Under the pieces are notes generated by a model. That model ran no database searches and was not told the origin of the DNA. It saw only the letters and a list, made by a program, of their open reading frames with translations. The position numbers and the translations under genes were made by a program. From Flavobacteriales bacterium UBA1993 (GTDB lineage Bacteria; Bacteroidota; Bacteroidia; Flavobacteriales_G; Salibacteraceae), in contig DDCZ01000040.1 in NCBI GenBank assembly GCA_002336485.1, positions 17,644 to 64,046 on the forward strand: a stretch of DNA of 46,403 nucleotides, read 5' to 3'. This document shows positions 14,890 through 23,628 of this stretch, one piece after another (the stretch's first letter is position 1; each line of letters starts with the position of its first letter).

Positions 14890-16518
14890 TTACCCCAAAA
14901 ACGGATACGTGTAATCGGTTGCTGGAACAAAGGTTTCCTTGATTGTTCGTGGGCTTACCCAACGGATTAAGTTCCACATAGATCCTGCCTTGTCATTCGT
15001 TCCCGAACCACGCGCTCCACCAAATGGTTGTTGATTTACAACCGCTCCAGTTGGCTTGTCGTTGATGTAGAAGTTTCCAGCGCAGTCTTGAAGCGCCTTA
15101 CATGCAACATCAATCGCGTATCGATCTTGAGAGAAGATACTTCCTGTCAATGCATATGGCGAGCTATCATTAAGCACCTCCATTGTTTCTTCGAACTTGT
15201 CGTCTTCGTAAACAAAAATGGTCATCACAGGGCCAAAGATCTCTTCACAAATGGTCTTGAACTTTGGATTTGAAGTAACGATCACCGTAGGCTCAATGAA
15301 GTATCCAACGCTGTCGTCGTACCCACCACCAATTATAATCTCCGCATCCGAAGCTTCCTTTGCATGCTCAATGAAGCTTGCAATTTTATCAAAGGCGCGC
15401 TTGTCAATAACCGCGTTTATATAGTTGCTTGGGTCTTCAGGTGAACCCATTTTAAATGACGAAACGTCTTCAAGCACATTTGCCTTTACCTCATCCCACA
15501 TGGTTGCAGGAATGTATGCTCTAGAAGCAGCGGAGCATTTTTGACCTTGAAACTCAAATGCTCCTCTTGTGATTCCAGTGCTAACTTCAGAAGGCACAGC
15601 GCTTGGGTGTACCATGATGAAGTCCTTTCCGCCTGTTTCACCTACAATTCGCGGGTAAGAGCGATATGTATGGATGTTGTTGCCAATCTCCTTCCATAGG
15701 TGCTGGAAAACCCCAGTTGAACCTGTGAAGTGAAGTCCTGCAAAGTCTCTGTGCTTAAATACCACATCTCCAGCTACTGGCCCTTCAACTGATACCAAGT
15801 TTATAACGCCATCAGGAAGACCAGCCGCTTTGAATAGATCCATAATCACCTGCGCAGAATACATCTGCGTTTCAGCTGGTTTCCACACACATGTGTTGCC
15901 CATCATAGCTGCAGATGCAGGTAGGTTGGCAGCAATAGAAGTGAAGTTGAATGGAGAAATTGCGAATACAAATCCTTCTAGTGGCCGGTATTCCAATCGA
16001 TTCCATATACCAGGTTGAGAGTCAGGCTGATTGCTGTACATCTCTTGCATTAAGTAAACGTTGAATCGGAAAAAGTCAATCATTTCACATGCTGCATCAA
16101 TTTCTGCTTGCATCACATTCTTTGACTGAGCTAGCATTGTCGCGGCGTTCATACGATCACGGAATGGACCAGCGAGCAACTCAGCTGCCTTCAAGAATAT
16201 ACTTGCTCGGTGCTCCCAAGGAAGCGCTGACCATTTGTCTTTTGCAGCCAGTGCAGCATCGATTGCATCATTTACATGCGACGCATCACCATAATTGAAA
16301 TGACCCAAAACCTTATGGTGCTCGTGAGGTGGGTTCATTGGAATTTTGTTGTCAGTTCTAACTTCTTTGCCTCCAATATACATGGGCATGTCTATCGGTG
16401 CTTGGCTATACATCTCCTTATATGTGGCAAGAAGCGAGTTCAATTCGTCAGACCCTGGAGCATAGCTCATTACAGGTTCGTTGTCTGGATATGGAATTTG
16501 ATAAAGTCCTTTTGGCAT
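14890..16518 (-). CDS. pruA: L-glutamate gamma-semialdehyde (delta-1-pyrroline-5-carboxylate) dehydrogenase
   Basis: The enzyme oxidises glutamate semialdehyde/P5C to glutamate with NAD+, the second step of proline breakdown. The 542-residue length and N-terminus (MPKGLYQIPYPDNEPVMSYAPGS) match the single-domain Bacteroidota P5C dehydrogenase. The catalytic Glu is in VGETGGKDF (Glu294) and the catalytic Cys in FQGQKCSAASRAYI (Cys328); the LHFTGSTGVF and EIFGPVMTIFVY motifs are also present. A longer in-frame start at 16581 is rejected because it overlaps the upstream gene. It lies 37 bases after the 3-hydroxyacyl-CoA dehydrogenase gene and likely shares its promoter. No proline dehydrogenase gene is in the window. 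Confidence 0.95.
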   Translation of the reverse strand: MPKGLYQIPYPDNEPVMSYAPGSDELNSLLATYKEMYSQAPIDMPMYIGGKEVRTDNKIPMNPPHEHHKVLGHFNYGDASHVNDAIDAALAAKDKWSALPWEHRASIFLKAAELLAGPFRDRMNAATMLAQSKNVMQAEIDAACEMIDFFRFNVYLMQEMYSNQPDSQPGIWNRLEYRPLEGFVFAISPFNFTSIAANLPASAAMMGNTCVWKPAETQMYSAQVIMDLFKAAGLPDGVINLVSVEGPVAGDVVFKHRDFAGLHFTGSTGVFQHLWKEIGNNIHTYRSYPRIVGETGGKDFIMVHPSAVPSEVSTGITRGAFEFQGQKCSAASRAYIPATMWDEVKANVLEDVSSFKMGSPEDPSNYINAVIDKRAFDKIASFIEHAKEASDAEIIIGGGYDDSVGYFIEPTVIVTSNPKFKTICEEIFGPVMTIFVYEDDKFEETMEVLNDSSPYALTGSIFSQDRYAIDVACKALQDCAGNFYINDKPTGAVVNQQPFGGARGSGTNDKAGSMWNLIRWVSPRTIKETFVPATDYTYPFLG

Positions 16519-16555
16519 TGTTTCTAGTTTTTGTGTTTTGATCGACCTGTTGGTC

Positions 16556-17446
16556 TTACTTCTTAAAATTATCAGCCACAACGAGATCCTTCGTTCCGTG
16601 TGACCAGCTATAAAATCCTTCTCCCGATTTGATTCCGAGTTTGCCCGCCGTAACCATGTTTACGAGTAGGGGGCACGGGGCATACTTTCCGTTGCCAAAT
16701 CCGTCATGCAGAACATTCATTATCGATAGGCATACATCGAGACCGATAAAATCTGCAAGTTGCAATGGCCCCATTGGGTGCGCCATACCAAGCTTCATAA
16801 CCGTATCAATTTCTTCTACTCCTGCAACGCCTTCATGCAGCGTGATAATAGCTTCGTTGATCATTGGCATTAAGATTCGATTCGCGACAAACCCTGGATA
16901 ATCATTGACTTCTACCGGCACCTTCTTGAGGCTTTTGCTCACTTCCATGATGGTGTTTGTCACCTCATCACTGGTTGCATATCCTCGGATAATCTCAACC
17001 AACTTCATCACAGGGACTGGATTCATAAAATGCATCCCGATAACCTTATCAGGACGGCTGGTGGCAGCCGCAATTTTTGTGATCGATATAGAGGATGTGT
17101 TTGTAGATAGTATGCATCCTTCAGGAGCATGCTCATCCATTTGCTTGAATATATTCAGTTTGAGGTCTACATTCTCGGTCGCTGCCTCCACAACCAACTC
17201 TCGGTCTTTAACACCAGACGCTAGATCGGTAAATGTGGAAATTCTACTTAGTGTGGAATCCTTGTCATCCGCTGTTATGCGCTCTTTAGCGACCTGTCGG
17301 TCTAAGTTTTTAGTGATGGTGGCTATACCTCGGTCGAGCGATGCTTGAGCAATGTCGATAAGGTTGACGTCGTATCCAAATTGAGCGAAAACATGCGCAA
17401 TTCCGTTGCCCATTGTACCTGCTCCAATTACTGCAATCTGCTTCAT
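16556..17446 (-). CDS. 3-hydroxybutyryl-CoA (3-hydroxyacyl-CoA) dehydrogenase
   Basis: The enzyme interconverts 3-hydroxyacyl-CoA and 3-oxoacyl-CoA with NAD(H). The 296-residue protein opens with the Rossmann motif IGAGTMGNGIAHVFAQ and has the family motifs STNTSSISITKIA, GMHFMNPVPVMKLVEII (with the catalytic His) and DYPGFVANRILMPMINEA, then the C-terminal helical domain with GMAHPMGPLQLADFIGLD. This is the full length for the stand-alone short-chain form (Hbd/PaaH type). A good Bacteroidota promoter lies 32-62 bases upstream. The gene is first in an operon with pruA, linking amino-acid and acyl-CoA catabolism. Confidence 0.93.
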   Translation of the reverse strand: MKQIAVIGAGTMGNGIAHVFAQFGYDVNLIDIAQASLDRGIATITKNLDRQVAKERITADDKDSTLSRISTFTDLASGVKDRELVVEAATENVDLKLNIFKQMDEHAPEGCILSTNTSSISITKIAAATSRPDKVIGMHFMNPVPVMKLVEIIRGYATSDEVTNTIMEVSKSLKKVPVEVNDYPGFVANRILMPMINEAIITLHEGVAGVEEIDTVMKLGMAHPMGPLQLADFIGLDVCLSIMNVLHDGFGNGKYAPCPLLVNMVTAGKLGIKSGEGFYSWSHGTKDLVVADNFKK

Positions 17447-17477
17447 ATCAGTGAATTTCTTAAATGATTTGAGGCGG

Positions 17478-17508
17478 CAAAAGTAGAAGGATAAACAGGG
17501 CTACCAAA
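17478..17508 (-). promoter_or_regulatory. Bacteroidota-type -33/-7 promoter for the hydroxyacyl-CoA dehydrogenase/pruA operon
   Basis: On the minus strand TTTG (17508-17505) is followed after 19 bases by TACTTTTG (17485-17478). This is a full match to the Bacteroidota consensus TTTG-N19-TAnnTTTG recognised by their housekeeping sigma factor. Transcription would start about 25 bases before the ATG at 17446. Confidence 0.7.
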
Positions 17509-17517
17509 CCCATTGCT

Positions 17518-18717
17518 CTACAGATGGACAAACTTTAATTTCTTGCCCATGAAATCGAGGAAGTATGCCCCCGGTGCAAGGTGAGAGACGTCAATTGATG
17601 ATTCCTTAGCAATGCCTTCCACAACCATTAATCCTAGCGTGTTTGTAACACTGAATACTTCGTGAAAATGGTTGTTTGCATTGAAATAGATATGACCGCT
17701 ATTGTAATATGGATTGGAATCCGTCATTTCAACGTCGTTATTGGATAGGATGTCTAAACATGTTGAGGCTGTCCCTTCGGTATTTCGAACGATAAGCAAT
17801 TGAATAGGTTGATCTACTTCGCTTACCATAAATTCAATCTCGATTTCACCCTTGTACTGATCTAGAAGAATTTGTTCTCCGCTTATTGGATCAATGTAGA
17901 TCACGCAAAAATCATCCTTGAATCGATCAATTTCATACGCAACTTTCGCCGGTCCTTTTATGCCCGCTACCTTCAGCTGAACAAGTTCGGAGCTTTCTAC
18001 AGGCATTGAGTTAATACTCAATTGAGGTTCTGTTTCCGAGTATATGGCTGTTTTGTTATCTCCAATGCCTCTAAAATGATATGCGTCAAAACGTGGGTCA
18101 AAACTGTTTGTCGAAGATGGAATTACCCTAAGCAAGGACTCCGCGGTGTTTGCATCTTGAACCACCTTTAAACGCACTGTCAGATCCTCTACCTGTTCCT
18201 TTCTAAGAAAACTTACTGTAGTGTCATACTTCGCAGTTTCTTCCAAAATCAGTTGAGGCAGAAGAAGGTTTGCTTTGACGTAAAATGCCTGTCCCATTGG
18301 GATAATGTTTGAGCCACCATTTACGGAGGCTCCGCCAGTTATATAAGACGAGTATTGGTTGACATCGGTGTTCCAGATGTAGACTGTGCTGTCAATGTTG
18401 AGTTTGATCCAACTTGGATCGTCCCAGTCGATGGCGCTCGGGTAGGGGTTGGCAATTAGATTCCACCCATCTTGTGCGAGCCCGGCACTTACACTATACG
18501 TTGGCGTGAAATCAAATTGTCCTTGATTAATTGGCCCTGTTACATCAATTGTAAACGGGTCGGTGCCGTTCAGTGAGTCGCCGCAAAACACCCAGTATCC
18601 TTCGCCTGGGTTTATTTGGTCATTAACGTCAATAGTGAAAAAACCACTATCCTGATGATCGCCCACACTTTCATCGTATCCATAACCAAAACGAAATCGT
18701 TGTTCGAGTACAGAAAT
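17518..18717 (-). pseudogene. 5'-truncated T9SS secreted protein gene
   Basis: The reading frame encodes about 399 residues with a C-terminal T9SS sorting domain (VFSVTNTLGLMVVEG to KLKFVHL) and the GWNLIANPYPSAIDWDD and GEGYWVFCG signatures of large Bacteroidota surface proteins. It has no signal peptide. The frame stays open from the GTG at 18666 up to 18717 (LEQRFRFGYGYDESVG) and then hits a TGA in the centre of a 26-bp perfect palindrome. The N-terminal part, normally several hundred residues, is missing. It is therefore a remnant, or a silent cassette, cut at the inverted-repeat block at 18708-18788. The 3' part looks intact. Confidence 0.7.
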
Positions 18718-18788
18718 TCATGAATTTCTGTACGTAAAACGTCGCTCTTTGTTTCGAAAACAAAGAAATATATTATGCGTTCATAATA
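18708..18788. repeat. Three consecutive inverted repeats at the break of the truncated T9SS gene
   Basis: The first is a perfect 26-bp palindrome at 18708-18733 (half-site GTACAGAAATTCA). The second is CTTTGTTT-CGA-AAACAAAG at 18747-18765. The third is TATTATG-CGTT-CATAATA at 18771-18788. They lie end to end between the OmpA-domain gene and the truncated gene. None is followed by a T run in the minus direction, so they do not look like ordinary terminators. They may be remnants of a small palindromic element or recombination sites. Confidence 0.7.
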
Positions 18789-18819
18789 ATTTGAGCCCAG
18801 AAGAAATGTTTAAACAGAA

Positions 18820-19662
18820 TTATCTCAGCACCTTGATTTCTACCCGTCTATTTGCTTGCTTGTCTTCCTCCGTTACTTCGGGGAAAATTTTTGGTCTCGA
18901 ACTTCCGTACCCTTTGTATTGAAGTCGATCCTCATCAATTCCTTCCCGAATCAGGTAATCATAGATAAACTTGGCTCTATTCTCGCTCAAGTTCATTGTT
19001 TGAGTATCGTTGTCCATGCCATCAAACTGTCTGTAATCACAACAGATAAAGCCCTGTATTTCAACCTTTAATGACGGATACTTCTTCATGGTGAGCAACA
19101 GTTGGTCTAGACGACTGCGGCTTTCGGTCAGCGGATAATGTCTTCCAGGGATAAACTCGACGCCTTCAAGCACAATATTGGATTCCTTGCTCGTATCAAT
19201 CTCGAGTGCCTCAAGCTCATTCGTGACCAGCGGAATGGTTGTTTCCTTTTTTGGCTTAATAGTCGCCTTTGGACGCACCTTTATGGTTGATCTGACAAAG
19301 ATGATATCCACTCTTCGATCCGCTGCACTTCCAGATTTTTGGGGATTTCCATTAAATGGTAATTCACCTTTTCCAGCGCTTTGATTAATGCTCCAGCCTT
19401 TTTTCGTTTCTAGTATATAGTTGGAGATGGATGTAGCCCTGTCAGCGGATAATTTTCGGTTGTATTCTGAGTCGCCAACAAAATCGGCGTATCCTAACAC
19501 AACGACGCTTTTGTCTATAGGATTTGTTGCAAGTTTTTTGTCGAGTTCTTTGCCAGTGAACTTGACGCGTTCATCCATCTCAAAAAAGACAGTTATGGTA
19601 TCGTATTGTTGTCCCTTGAGTTGGGTTGAACACAGTACCAAAAAGAGGAATAGATATTTCAT
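18820..19662 (-). CDS. Secreted protein with two tandem OmpA-like domains
   Basis: The 280-residue protein has a short signal peptide (MKYLFLFLVLCSTQLKGQ) and no barrel or lipobox. Residues about 22-127 form a first OmpA-C-like domain (VLGYADFVGDSEYNRKLSADRA to SAADRRVDIIF). After a Lys/Pro linker, residues about 165-280 form a second one (LDQLLLTMKKYPSLKVEIQGF, NLSENRAKFIYDYLIREGI, ANRRVEIKVL). Such domains bind peptidoglycan, so the protein may cross-link two sites in the cell wall. Some ligand-binding positions differ between the two domains. It appears to be a single-gene unit, transcribed towards the inverted-repeat block. Confidence 0.85.
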   Translation of the reverse strand: MKYLFLFLVLCSTQLKGQQYDTITVFFEMDERVKFTGKELDKKLATNPIDKSVVVLGYADFVGDSEYNRKLSADRATSISNYILETKKGWSINQSAGKGELPFNGNPQKSGSAADRRVDIIFVRSTIKVRPKATIKPKKETTIPLVTNELEALEIDTSKESNIVLEGVEFIPGRHYPLTESRSRLDQLLLTMKKYPSLKVEIQGFICCDYRQFDGMDNDTQTMNLSENRAKFIYDYLIREGIDEDRLQYKGYGSSRPKIFPEVTEEDKQANRRVEIKVLR

Positions 19663-19707
19663 TCTGTGAAATTATGATTCGATTGATTTATTCAGACATA
19701 TTTGCGC

Positions 19708-20301
19708 ATGGCATTTGACCTTTACACAGGAATTGAACTGGTTTCGGTTCTTTTTAGTGTCTTCTTCTTAGTGCTTTTAATGCGTCAAAGCATTTGGTGT
19801 TGGCCATTCGGAATTGTAGGATCAGCGCTTGGAGTGGTGCTTTTTGTAAGCCCTGAGGCAGCGGTTAACCTTTACTCAGAAGCTATTCTCTATTCATATT
19901 ACGTATGGATTGGTATTTATGGGTGGATACGCTGGTCCAGTAAATCGAATGAGAAAATTGCAATTGTATTTTGGTCAAGCAAGGCCCACATCATCGCTAT
20001 AGGATTGGGGCTGATTCTGGCGCCCGCTCTCGGATACTTTATGAATACGTATACCGAATCAAACAGCCCTTATATTGACGCTTTCACGACGGTGTTCAGC
20101 TTCATCGCTAGTTACATGCAGGCCAGAAAAGTCATGAGCTCTTGGCACTTTTGGATTGTTATAAATGCGGTGAGCATTGGGCTTTACTATAGCAGAGACC
20201 TCTATTTGTATACGGGGTTGATGGTCGTCTATTTCGCCTTGTCCATTGTCGGTTTAATTCAATGGAAGAAGGACAATAGCGAGGAAGTTACTCAACCGTA
20301 G
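19708..20301 (+). CDS. pnuC: Nicotinamide mononucleotide/riboside transporter PnuC
   Basis: The 197-residue inner-membrane protein has about seven hydrophobic helices and the PnuC hallmarks: WCWPFGIVGSALG, YSEAILYSYYVWIGIYGWIRW and WIVINAVSIGLYYSRDLYLYTG. It facilitates uptake of nicotinamide riboside or a related vitamin precursor. The ATG at 19708 is preferred to a TTG two codons earlier. The 3' end overlaps the convergent lipoprotein gene by 14 bases. No kinase of the NadR type is adjacent, and no riboswitch is seen in the 45-base gap to the divergent OmpA gene, so the exact substrate is open. Confidence 0.92.
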   Translation: MAFDLYTGIELVSVLFSVFFLVLLMRQSIWCWPFGIVGSALGVVLFVSPEAAVNLYSEAILYSYYVWIGIYGWIRWSSKSNEKIAIVFWSSKAHIIAIGLGLILAPALGYFMNTYTESNSPYIDAFTTVFSFIASYMQARKVMSSWHFWIVINAVSIGLYYSRDLYLYTGLMVVYFALSIVGLIQWKKDNSEEVTQP

Positions 20302-20806
20302 CCTCTACGTTGAAGATGCAAAGAATGGAGCAAGCTCGATCCACTCCCGTGTAATCGTCTGAGGTATATTCTATTCGAAGCTTAAGACTTGGTTCGTTCA
20401 AGTATCCCTTCAAGTCTTCATTCTCCGGGCTCAGAGTCAATAGTGCCAACCCAGCTGTTGGGTCGCTTATAGATCCGATTAAAATTTGATTTTCTCCGCC
20501 GTGATCTAAGTAGACGTTTAGATCTTTTATAAACGCGAAATCCTCATTTTCTGGACTTGTCAGAGCTATCTGAACGCCGGAAAGCTTTGCGGATTTGATC
20601 AACGAGGCTTTGGTGTTATTGGCAGCGTATTCATCTGCACTTTCTGTGGCGATTACAATCTCCTCAGTTAATGTCGCCAACTCAATTCCAAAGGTGGCTG
20701 GCATATCAAAACTCTCTGAATAATCTATAGTGAAACTGGTATCGGTGTCTTCCTTGCAGGAGCTCAGCGTAAGTAGAATCAGAGATAAAATTTGAAATGT
20801 GCGCAT
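20288..20806 (-). CDS. Hypothetical lipoprotein
   Basis: The 172-residue protein starts MRTFQILSLILLTLSSC, with the lipobox TLSSC, followed by an acidic region (KEDTDTSF). The remainder looks beta-rich with short helices (KASLIKSAKLSGVQIALTSPE, then IKDLNVYLDHGGE). No family is recognised. The longer in-frame start at 20860 would bury the signal peptide and is rejected. It converges on and slightly overlaps pnuC. Confidence 0.8.
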   Translation of the reverse strand: MRTFQILSLILLTLSSCKEDTDTSFTIDYSESFDMPATFGIELATLTEEIVIATESADEYAANNTKASLIKSAKLSGVQIALTSPENEDFAFIKDLNVYLDHGGENQILIGSISDPTAGLALLTLSPENEDLKGYLNEPSLKLRIEYTSDDYTGVDRACSILCIFNVEATVE

Positions 20807-20923
20807 GGATAGATTTCTAAGACTGCAAATGTGCAGAAATGTTACAAGTTCTATTTGCATTTAAGAACTCAATATCGGAATGTCGCTTGAAGGTCTTTGC
20901 ATTACTTTGCGCCATCATCAGGA

Positions 20924-22477
20924 ATGAAAATTATCCAGAAATATTTCCCGCTTATAATCTCGGTTCTGTTCATTGGTCTTTTGATTTGGCTCAAATCGAG
21001 CGCGCCAATAGCCGATTTTGGAAACTATTATTTCGGGAGTTCATTATTTATGGATGGAGCCGCGTGGAGCGATCTTTATGATCCGTATTCATTTAACAGA
21101 AGTGTCCAAGAATTAGGGGCCAGTGGGCTATTTCTAAACTTCGGTGTCTTTCCACCCATTACGGTGATATTGGGAATTCCATTGACATGGTTTGATCCAT
21201 TTTGGGCAAAATTGATGCTCAACGCGTTTAGCTCATTGCTTTTCCTCATTACCATGATTCGCTTGTTAGGCAAACTGGGAATTTCAAAATTGAAGGGAGT
21301 TGCATTACTGATCATTTTCACCGCACCACTTTTAAGTAACTTTTATCAGGGTCAGATATACATACTAGTGCTGGTGCTGTTGGTTGAAGGATGGCTTGCA
21401 CTTGAGGCGGAGCGGTATTGGTTAAGTGCTATTTTGTGGGCACTAGCGGCTATGCTGAAGATATTCCCGTTTGTTTTGATCATATATTTAATCTGGGCTA
21501 GGCAATACAAGCAGATTGGGCGCGCTGGTCTCGCGGTAGTTTTCATCTGCGGAATATCACTTATAATCATACCCCTTGAGGTTTGGACAACCTATCTATC
21601 CGATATCTTACCTAAGATAATGGCTGGGGAGTTTAATGATCCGTATTCAATGAATTTTCAGTCAATGGGTGTTGTACTTCGGACCCTATTTGTTGAGGAT
21701 GCGCTCCTGAATCCGGCTCCTTTTTTATCATCCTCCTTCCTGTTCAAGTTTTTAGAGACAAGTTGGAAATTCGTGGTTTTATTTTTAACCTGGCGAATAA
21801 TGCATGGAGCAAATAACAAGTGGTTATCCTTCTCATTATTGCTGTTGTTTGCCGTAGTTTTTAGTGGGTATAGTACCGTGTATTCACTCATTTTACTCCT
21901 GCCATTGGCGGCATTCCTAATTCAACATGGTTTTAGGAAGCATCTCATATTGCTCGGGCTTTTGTTTCTTGCAATTTCCCTTAAGGTTTCATGGTTCAGC
22001 GCATTACCATTGGTGTTTCAGGCCCCAAGGTTATGGTTGTCGCTTGCAGTGTTGATTGGAATGCTTGTTTTGAGCAACGCCACTTTTTCCAAACGTTACA
22101 TTATGTATGTGCTGATTTTTTCCGCAATTATTTCAATGAAGTCAATCTTTGTTTCCAATCATACCTCATCGCTTGTGAGGCTAGAACCCACCTCGCTGCT
22201 CACGACTGGATTATCGGCGAAGAAGGAAGGATTAATGGTTGAAACCTTTGATCAACATGGGGAGCACTCGCAATTCATTCAAATGAAAGTTGATAAGGTC
22301 GATACATCCTCAATATGGGTGGAGGATCACCAACTCGTGCGTGAAAATGGGCAAATCACTTCGGGCATTGATCAAAAACGAAACCCAATACTAATCAACG
22401 ACTCTAGTCTCTTCTTTCTGAGCGATGAGGGAAGAGGACCCGGTTTTTTTGCAGTGAGAAAAATGACAATATATTGA
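20924..22477 (+). CDS. GT87-like (DUF2029) polyprenol-dependent glycosyltransferase
   Basis: The 517-residue integral membrane protein has about ten hydrophobic helices. The N-terminal pattern ADFGNYYFGSSLFMDG...LYDPYSF is typical of GT87/DUF2029 mannosyltransferase-type enzymes, which use polyprenyl-phosphate sugars; the Asp in PIADFGNYY is the expected catalytic residue. A non-membrane C-terminal region of about 90 residues follows (LEPTSLLTTGLSAKKEG onwards). The ATG at 20924 puts the first helix at the right distance. It is the first gene of a five-gene run; its stop overlaps the flippase start (TTGA). It probably adds a sugar to a lipid-linked precursor on the outer face of the inner membrane. 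Confidence 0.8.
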   Translation: MKIIQKYFPLIISVLFIGLLIWLKSSAPIADFGNYYFGSSLFMDGAAWSDLYDPYSFNRSVQELGASGLFLNFGVFPPITVILGIPLTWFDPFWAKLMLNAFSSLLFLITMIRLLGKLGISKLKGVALLIIFTAPLLSNFYQGQIYILVLVLLVEGWLALEAERYWLSAILWALAAMLKIFPFVLIIYLIWARQYKQIGRAGLAVVFICGISLIIIPLEVWTTYLSDILPKIMAGEFNDPYSMNFQSMGVVLRTLFVEDALLNPAPFLSSSFLFKFLETSWKFVVLFLTWRIMHGANNKWLSFSLLLLFAVVFSGYSTVYSLILLLPLAAFLIQHGFRKHLILLGLLFLAISLKVSWFSALPLVFQAPRLWLSLAVLIGMLVLSNATFSKRYIMYVLIFSAIISMKSIFVSNHTSSLVRLEPTSLLTTGLSAKKEGLMVETFDQHGEHSQFIQMKVDKVDTSSIWVEDHQLVRENGQITSGIDQKRNPILINDSSLFFLSDEGRGPGFFAVRKMTIY

Positions 22478-23628
22478 AGTCTCGAATATTAAATAGTGGT
22501 TTCAATGGACTGTGGCAAATGATGCCGGCCATTTCAAGTCTGACCATTTCGCTCGTTGTCGTTCGGCACTATTCCTCGGATATTTGGGGCGTAATCGTAG
22601 GCGTGCTCATTGTCCAGCAAATAACCACCGGCCTATTAAATTGGGGCAATAAGGATTACATACAAAAGGCACTAGCCGATTTTCCTTCACAGATAGGCCA
22701 TATTTTCACCGCCCTGTTTCTCGAAAGATTGGTCTTGTTAGTGGCTGCTGTGGCCATTCTTTATGCCTTCCAGATATCGGAATATTCATTGCCATTGATC
22801 CTTCTCGTCATAGGTCATTTTACGCGGCAGTCCTTCGACGTTCTCATCCTGCAAAAGCGACTTTTTGTGCCATTCGCATTAATTGAGTCGCTTATTCTGG
22901 TAACTCAAATTGCATTTATACTGCAATCGAACAATACCTCGGAGGTGCTTTATATCATGGCATTCGGTGCACTATTAAGAGGAGCTCTGCCAATGTTGTG
23001 GTTCCTCAATCAGTTTAAAGCTCCAAAATGGAGCCAATCGCACGTGCTACTTTCGGGAGGGTTTGCAATGATTGCCATTGCAGGTTTTTTGGCTTCCAAA
23101 GTCGACCTGCTCGTATTCAAATTTCTCTTTGAATCGAAACCGGCATTGCTGGGTGAATACCAGGTATATATGGCGTTCGCGTGGTCGATTCAGGCATTGG
23201 CTGCCTATTTCGCCTCGCCTTATGTTCCGCACTTTTATCGTCTTGCAGAAAAAGGCAAGCTGTCGGTAGAAAGTCAATTTATGAAAGTGGGCCTTATCAT
23301 AGTGCCATTAGCGGTGGGAATGAGCCATGTTGTTCTTACCATGTTCTTTGGATTTCAATTCGACATTTTAACCGTACCGCTGTTAATGGTGCTTGGATTC
23401 AATGCGTTTCTACTCACCCCAATTATTTATCGTCTCTATGCCATGAATAAGCAGATGTTAGTTGCAGGCGTAATCGCTATGGCCACATTAGTTTTACCTC
23501 TTCTTATATTTTCGGCCGCTTCATTCGTAGAATTGAATCTCATTTGGTCCATCTTTTTAGTTTGCCTGCACAATTCCATATTGGTTCTTGTCTTTCACCT
23601 AATTCATGCAAAGCAGTCTTTACAATGA
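22474..23628 (+). CDS. Wzx/MATE-type lipid or oligosaccharide flippase
   Basis: The 384-residue protein has about 11-12 hydrophobic helices arranged as in the MVF/polysaccharide-transport superfamily (for example MMPAISSLTISLVVVRHYSSD, KVDLLVFKFLF and LTPIIYRLYAMNKQMLV). Such proteins flip lipid-linked glycans across the inner membrane. At 384 residues it is a little shorter than usual (about 420-480). The start is a TTG overlapping the stop of the glycosyltransferase gene; the next ATG lies 15 codons in and would cut the first helix. Coupling to a glycosyltransferase on one side and a lipoprotein on the other supports a role in exporting the product of this locus. Confidence 0.78.
   Translation: MKSRILNSGFNGLWQMMPAISSLTISLVVVRHYSSDIWGVIVGVLIVQQITTGLLNWGNKDYIQKALADFPSQIGHIFTALFLERLVLLVAAVAILYAFQISEYSLPLILLVIGHFTRQSFDVLILQKRLFVPFALIESLILVTQIAFILQSNNTSEVLYIMAFGALLRGALPMLWFLNQFKAPKWSQSHVLLSGGFAMIAIAGFLASKVDLLVFKFLFESKPALLGEYQVYMAFAWSIQALAAYFASPYVPHFYRLAEKGKLSVESQFMKVGLIIVPLAVGMSHVVLTMFFGFQFDILTVPLLMVLGFNAFLLTPIIYRLYAMNKQMLVAGVIAMATLVLPLLIFSAASFVELNLIWSIFLVCLHNSILVLVFHLIHAKQSLQ

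Noticed and set aside
20905..20912. TTACTTTG as a promoter for the GT87 gene
   Set aside because: It has one mismatch to the -7 consensus and no -33 element at the right spacing.
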